Positions 6,947-10,397 of a stretch of DNA of 10,397 nt are shown piece after piece. This DNA comes from CAMLLJ01 sp035759585 (GTDB taxonomy: Bacteria; Gemmatimonadota; Gemmatimonadetes; Gemmatimonadales; GWC2-71-9), in the NCBI GenBank assembly GCA_035759585.1, contig DASTUP010000059.1, forward strand, positions 1 through 10,397. Reading direction: 5' to 3'. The stretch's first letter is position 1. Each line of letters opens with the position of its first letter. Position numbers and translations under genes: made by a program. The notes beneath the pieces are model-generated. The model saw only the letters and a program-made list of their open reading frames with translations, made no database searches and was not told the DNA's origin.

Positions 6947-6962
6947 CGGGAGTCCGCTCCCG
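6947..6962 (+). other. Small intercistronic hairpin before argB
   Basis: CGGGAG-TCCG-CTCCCG is a perfect 6-base-pair stem with a UNCG-class loop in the 43-base gap between argF' and argB, the only real gap inside the operon. Only TTT follows, so a strong intrinsic terminator is unlikely. It could be a pause, RNA-processing or stability element. Confidence 0.4.
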
Positions 6963-6967
6963 CTTTC

Positions 6968-6973
6968 AAGGAG
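6968..6973 (+). promoter_or_regulatory. Shine-Dalgarno site for argB
   Basis: AAGGAG lies 6 bases before ATG 6980. argB is the one gene in the block not overlapping or abutting its predecessor, so it has its own independent initiation site, just downstream of the 6947-6962 hairpin. Confidence 0.75.
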
Positions 6974-6979
6974 AGACGG

Positions 6980-7915
6980 ATGGCCATCGACCCCACGAAG
7001 GGGATTGCAGGCTTGAAGGGCGCGCTCCGCTACGTGCGCGCGTACCGTGACCAGGTCTTCGTCGTGAAGCTCGGCGGGGACGTGCTCGATGATCCCGACG
7101 TGCTCGATCAGGCGGCGGCGCAGCTCGCGCTGCTCTCGTCGCTCAGCATCCGGATCGTCGTCGTGCATGGTGGCGGCCCTCAGGCGAGCGCGCTGAGCCG
7201 GCGGCTCGGCCAGGAGCCGAACATCGTCGCCGGCCGCCGCGTCACCGACGATGCGGCGCTCGAAGTGGCGAAGATGGTCTATGCCGGCCAGCTGAATACC
7301 GACCTCATCTCCGCGCTGCGCGAGCATCGGGTGCAGGCGGTCGGGCTGAGCGGCGTGGATGCCGACCTCATCACGGCGCACCGGCGCCCCCCGGTCGACG
7401 TGGTCGACGATGCGGGGAAGCGCATGCGCGTGGACTACGGCCACGTCGGCGATCTCGACCGCGTCGATCCCCGCGTGCTCGTCACGCTGATGGAGTCGCG
7501 CTTCGTGCCCGTCGTCGCGAGCCTGGCCGGCGACGACGAGGGCAACGTCTACAACGTGAACGCCGACACCGTGGCGGAGGCGCTGGCGACGGCGCTCCGC
7601 GCGCAGAAGCTGATCTTCCTGACCGGCGCCCCTGGCGTGCTGCGCGACCGGAACGATCCCTCGACGCTCGTCACGTTCGCCGATCCCGACGACCTCGCCG
7701 AGCTGATGCGGAGCGGCGCGCTCGCGGGTGGCATGCGGCCGAAGGTGGAGGCCTGCATCCGTGCCGCGACCGGCGGGGTGGAGCGCACGCACATCATCGA
7801 CGGGCGCGCGGAGGATGCACTGCTCCTCGAGGTGTTCACCGGTGCCGGCTGCGGCACGATGATCGTCGGGCGAAAGGAGAAGGCGACCTACCTTGGCGTT
7901 GACCTGGCCGGCTGA
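6980..7915 (+). CDS. argB: N-acetylglutamate (N-acylglutamate) kinase
   Basis: Amino-acid-kinase-fold enzyme that phosphorylates the 5-carboxyl of N-acylglutamate, usually the feedback-controlled step. 311 residues. Motifs are KLGGD from Lys30, HGGGPQ at 63-68, GRRVT, NVNAD at 192-196 with Asp196 as likely catalytic residue, TGAPGVL, and GGMRPK with Lys255. The last usually reads GGMIPK, so Ile is replaced by Arg. About 29 residues precede the first catalytic Lys and include a helix-like segment (GLKGALRYVRAYRD). Such an N-terminal helix is characteristic of hexameric, arginine-inhibited kinases and absent from the insensitive E. coli enzyme, so arginine feedback is inferred. There is no fused acetyltransferase domain, unlike Xanthomonas. 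Its end overlaps the argE start by 23 bases. Confidence 0.95.
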   Translation: MAIDPTKGIAGLKGALRYVRAYRDQVFVVKLGGDVLDDPDVLDQAAAQLALLSSLSIRIVVVHGGGPQASALSRRLGQEPNIVAGRRVTDDAALEVAKMVYAGQLNTDLISALREHRVQAVGLSGVDADLITAHRRPPVDVVDDAGKRMRVDYGHVGDLDRVDPRVLVTLMESRFVPVVASLAGDDEGNVYNVNADTVAEALATALRAQKLIFLTGAPGVLRDRNDPSTLVTFADPDDLAELMRSGALAGGMRPKVEACIRAATGGVERTHIIDGRAEDALLLEVFTGAGCGTMIVGRKEKATYLGVDLAG

Positions 7916-8969
7916 GATCGAGCTCCTGCAGGAGCTCGTCGCGACGCCGTCGATCAGCGGGAACGAGGAAGCGGTCGGACGCCTCGTCGAGGAGACGGCG
8001 AGACGACGGGGACTCGACGTGGTGCGCGACGACGCCGGCGTGCGGGTCGAGGTGGCCGGTCGCGCGCCGGGCCGGACTCTCGCGCTCGTCTCGCACCTGG
8101 ACGTCGTGCCGCCGGGCGAGGGATGGGTGCGCGACCCGTTCTTCCCGTCCATCGAGGAGGGACGGCTCTACGGCCGGGGCTCCGGCGATGCGAAGGGGCC
8201 GGTCGCGGCGATGTTGACCGCTGCGATGGACGTTGCCGAGAAGGGCGGACTCGCAGCGGGTCGCCTCGTCGTGATCCTTGGCTACGGCGAAGAGACGCGG
8301 AACACCACGATGCCGGCGGCCGTCGAGCGAACGGGTGGCATCGATGCCGCCATCGTGGGAGAGCCGACGAACCTCGACATCGCCGTGGCGCAGCGGGGGC
8401 TGATGATGGTGGATCTCGTGGCGCGCGGCGATCAGCGGCACGCGGGCTATGCATCCGAGGACGGCACGTTCACCAACGCGGCCGTGTCGCTCGCGGCAGA
8501 CCTGCTGCTGCTTTCGACCCTTTTCCCCGACCGGCCGCATCCGGTGCTCGGCGCGCCGACGGTGACGCCGACGATGCTCGAGGGCGGCGTGAGCCGGAAC
8601 GTCACTCCCCCGCAGGCGCGCGCGGTCCTGGACGTGCGAAGCACGCCTGCGTGGCCGCATGCGGAGATCGCGGAGCGCCTTCGCGAGACCCTCGAATCGG
8701 ACGTGATCGTAACGTCCGACCGGCTGGTGCCGTGCGAGACCCCAGCGGGCTCGCGCCTGCTCGCCGTCGCGTCGCAGGTGCGGCCACAGGCCGCGCGGTT
8801 CGGAAGCCCGACCTGTTCCGACTGGGTGTTCCTGCGGCACCTGGATGCCATCAAGTGCGGCCCGGGTACGAGCCGCCGGTCCCACACGCCGGACGAGTAC
8901 ATCGACCTGCACGAGGTGACCGCGGCCCGCCGCTTCTACGCCCGCGTCGCCGAGGAGTACCTCAGATGA
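7893..8969 (+). CDS. argE: M20-family deacylase, probable N-acylcitrulline/acylornithine deacylase
   Basis: Zinc-dependent M20 amidohydrolase expected to remove the acyl group, here most likely from N-acylcitrulline because the operon's carbamoyltransferase acts before deacylation. 358 residues. Two-metal site: His68 and Asp70 (HLDVV), Asp99 (SGDAKG), base Glu133 and ligand Glu134 (GYGEET), Glu157 (GEPT) and His331 (SHTPDE). His183 in DQRHAGYAS is the likely dimer-contributed histidine. GPGTSRRSHTPDE resembles LysK/ArgE and Bacteroidetes-type members rather than E. coli ArgE. There is no ATG or GTG near the expected N-terminus. TTG 7893 is chosen because AGAAGG (7878-7883) lies 9 bases upstream; TTG 7899 is the alternative. 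It overlaps argB by 23 bases and argH by an ATGA. Confidence 0.9.
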   Translation: MALTWPAEIELLQELVATPSISGNEEAVGRLVEETARRRGLDVVRDDAGVRVEVAGRAPGRTLALVSHLDVVPPGEGWVRDPFFPSIEEGRLYGRGSGDAKGPVAAMLTAAMDVAEKGGLAAGRLVVILGYGEETRNTTMPAAVERTGGIDAAIVGEPTNLDIAVAQRGLMMVDLVARGDQRHAGYASEDGTFTNAAVSLAADLLLLSTLFPDRPHPVLGAPTVTPTMLEGGVSRNVTPPQARAVLDVRSTPAWPHAEIAERLRETLESDVIVTSDRLVPCETPAGSRLLAVASQVRPQAARFGSPTCSDWVFLRHLDAIKCGPGTSRRSHTPDEYIDLHEVTAARRFYARVAEEYLR

Positions 8970-10375
8970 CGCGGAAGCGCCCGCGGGCGCGCGCCGCGGG
9001 GCAGACGCTCTGGGCTCCGGCCGGAAGATACGACGCCCCGGACGCGCGAATGCTCGCGTACACGGTCGGCGACGATCGTGTGTGGGATGCTCGCCTCGTG
9101 CGCTGGGACATTCTCGGCAGCCTCGGCCATGCCGCCGGCCTTCGTCGCGCGCGCATCATCTCGGAGCGCGAATACGCGCGGATGCAGCGCGCGCTGCGAT
9201 CCGCCCTGCGCGCGGCGGCCGGCGGCGACCTCGTCATCGGGGAGGCGCACGAGGACGTGCACTCCGCGGTCGAGCTCTGGCTCACCTCCCGCCATGGATC
9301 ACTCGGCGAGCGCCTGCACACGGGCCGTTCCCGCAACGACCAGGTTGCGACGGACCTCCGGCTCTACCTGAAGGACCGCGCGCTCACGCTTCATGCGGCG
9401 TCACTCGAGCTCGCAGGCGCACTTCTCGCCTTTGCGGCGGAGCATCGTACGGCGCTCATGCCCGGCTACACGCACCAGCGCCGGGGAATGCCGTCGTCGG
9501 CTGGTCTCTGGGCGGCGGGATACGCGGAGGGGGTCCTCGACTCGGCCGAATCGATCGCCGGGATCTGGCCGCGACTCGATCGCTCACCGCTCGGCTCGGC
9601 GGCCGGCTACGGCGTCCCGTTGCCGCTCGACCGGGAGGCGGCGGCGCGAGCACTCGGATTTTCCGGGATCGACAACGCGGTGACGTCGGTCCAGGGTGCG
9701 CGCGGAAAGCTCGAGGCGGCAGTGCTCTTCTGGTGCGTGCAGATCGGCCACGACCTCGGCCGGCTTGCATCCGACGTGATTCTCTACACCGCCGACGAGT
9801 TCGGCTTCTTCGTCCTCCCGGCCGATCTCGCGACCGGATCGAGCATCATGCCGCAGAAGCGGAATCCTGACCTTTTCGAGCTGACCCGCGCACGCGCCGG
9901 AGCGGTGCAGGGAGAGCTGGCCGGCACCCTCGCGATCTCGGCGAAGCTCACCGGCGGCTATCACCGCGACTTCCAGCTGCTCAAGGGTCCGCTGATGCGC
10001 GGGCTCGACGCAACGGAAGAGATGGTCGGGATGATGTCTTCCGTGTTGCCGCGGATCGGCGTCGATCGAGCGCGTGCGCTCGCGGCACTCGATGGCCCGA
10101 CACTCGCCACCGACGAAGTGATGCGCAGGGTGAGAGGCGGCGAGCCGTTCCGGAGCGCGTACCGGGCAGTCGCGGCGGCCGTCAAATCGGGAGCGACCAT
10201 GCCGGCGCTCGCGCCGGCGGAGATCATCGGGGCGCGGCGGAGTACGGGCGGCGCTGGAAACCTCGCACTCGGCGCGGCCGGCGCGCGGCTTCGCGCCGCG
10301 CGCGCCTGGAACCGGCGTGAGCGGCGCCGCTTCGACCGGGCGATGAACGCGCTGGCCGGGAGGAGAACGGGATGA
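8966..10375 (+). CDS. argH: Argininosuccinate lyase
   Basis: Splits argininosuccinate into arginine and fumarate, the last pathway step. 469 residues, typical length, fumarase/aspartase superfamily. Key sites are HTGRSRND (118-125), YTHQRRGMP with His170 (commonly YTHLQRAQP), and the signature GSSIMPQKRNPD with the catalytic serine in Ser292-Ser293. The following FEL and the RSTGGAGN segment near the C-terminus recall Bacteroidetes-type lyases. The first dozen residues are Arg/Ala-rich and unconserved. ATG 8966 is supported by GAGGAG (8952-8957) 8 bases upstream and by the ATGA overlap with argE; the frame is open further upstream only as a shadow of argE. It overlaps the next start by another ATGA. 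Confidence 0.95.
   Translation: MTRKRPRARAAGQTLWAPAGRYDAPDARMLAYTVGDDRVWDARLVRWDILGSLGHAAGLRRARIISEREYARMQRALRSALRAAAGGDLVIGEAHEDVHSAVELWLTSRHGSLGERLHTGRSRNDQVATDLRLYLKDRALTLHAASLELAGALLAFAAEHRTALMPGYTHQRRGMPSSAGLWAAGYAEGVLDSAESIAGIWPRLDRSPLGSAAGYGVPLPLDREAAARALGFSGIDNAVTSVQGARGKLEAAVLFWCVQIGHDLGRLASDVILYTADEFGFFVLPADLATGSSIMPQKRNPDLFELTRARAGAVQGELAGTLAISAKLTGGYHRDFQLLKGPLMRGLDATEEMVGMMSSVLPRIGVDRARALAALDGPTLATDEVMRRVRGGEPFRSAYRAVAAAVKSGATMPALAPAEIIGARRSTGGAGNLALGAAGARLRAARAWNRRERRRFDRAMNALAGRRTG
10361..10365 (+). promoter_or_regulatory. Shine-Dalgarno site for the last, truncated gene
   Basis: AGGAG lies 6 bases before ATG 10372 within the end of argH, supporting a further coupled gene that continues beyond the window. 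Confidence 0.6.
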
Positions 10376-10397
10376 CCGCCGACCGCCGGAAGCGCCA
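10372..10397 (+). CDS. Start of a further operon gene, possibly the arginine repressor (truncated)
   Basis: Eight codons (MTADRRKR) are visible before the window ends. The ATG overlaps the argH stop (ATGA), and AGGAG lies 6 bases upstream, so a real coupled gene probably begins here. A short basic N-terminus at the end of an arg operon would fit an ArgR-type repressor, whose winged-helix domain starts this way, and an ARG-box-like operator lies before argG. Eight residues cannot identify a family, so this is positional inference. Confidence 0.45.

Noticed and set aside
5878..6996. Open frame of 372 codons on the - strand opposite argF'
   Set aside because: Shadow of the carbamoyltransferase; no motifs or ribosome site of its own.
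6815..8152. Open frame of 445 codons on the - strand opposite argB and argE
   Set aside because: Same antisense effect; it crosses three gene boundaries without any domain signature.
8123..8965. N-terminal extension of argH through argE in the + frame
   Set aside because: This would be a 281-residue Arg-rich addition that is simply argE read in another frame; ATG 8966 has a good ribosome site and gives normal ArgH length.

Overview
This window of about 70% G+C holds an arginine biosynthesis operon, entirely on the + strand, preceded by the end of a peptidase-like gene pair. The order is argG - uncharacterised P-loop NTPase - argC - argD - acylornithine carbamoyltransferase (argF') - argB - argE-type deacylase - argH - start of one more gene. 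Gene content, protein subtypes (several resembling the Bacteroidetes/Xanthomonas versions rather than the textbook E. coli ones) and base composition suggest a high-GC environmental bacterium, possibly Gemmatimonadota. That placement is an inference from memory of related proteins and is not proven here.

Layout: bases 2-292 encode the C-terminal end of a degenerate M42-like peptidase. Bases 289-1383 encode a second M42-type metallopeptidase that has all its metal ligands and a predicted signal peptide. Bases 1384-1437 form a short AT-richer gap with a cluster of TGCAT half-sites that looks like an ArgR operator and promoter. Nine genes follow, from argG (1438) to the gene that begins at 10372 and runs off the window. 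They are packed with overlaps or 1-base gaps. The only real gap inside the block is 43 bases before argB, which holds a small hairpin. There is no gene-free stretch longer than 300 bases, and I saw no tRNA, rRNA, CRISPR array or insertion sequence.

How the genes work together: ArgB phosphorylates N-acylglutamate, ArgC reduces it and ArgD transaminates it to N-acylornithine. The carbamoyltransferase is not an ordinary ornithine carbamoyltransferase. It belongs to the family that carbamoylates N-acetyl- or N-succinylornithine, so the acyl group stays on until citrulline. The M20-family ArgE then removes it from N-acylcitrulline, and ArgG and ArgH convert citrulline to arginine. The carbamoyltransferase has Val at the position where Glu specifies acetylornithine in Xanthomonas and Pro specifies succinylornithine in Bacteroides, so succinyl intermediates are predicted.

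The main unknown is the 362-residue protein encoded between argG and argC. It has a novel-looking N-terminal domain and a SIMIBI-like P-loop domain. No N-acylglutamate synthase is visible in the cluster, so the first step of the pathway is unassigned, and this protein is the only gene inside the block without a role.
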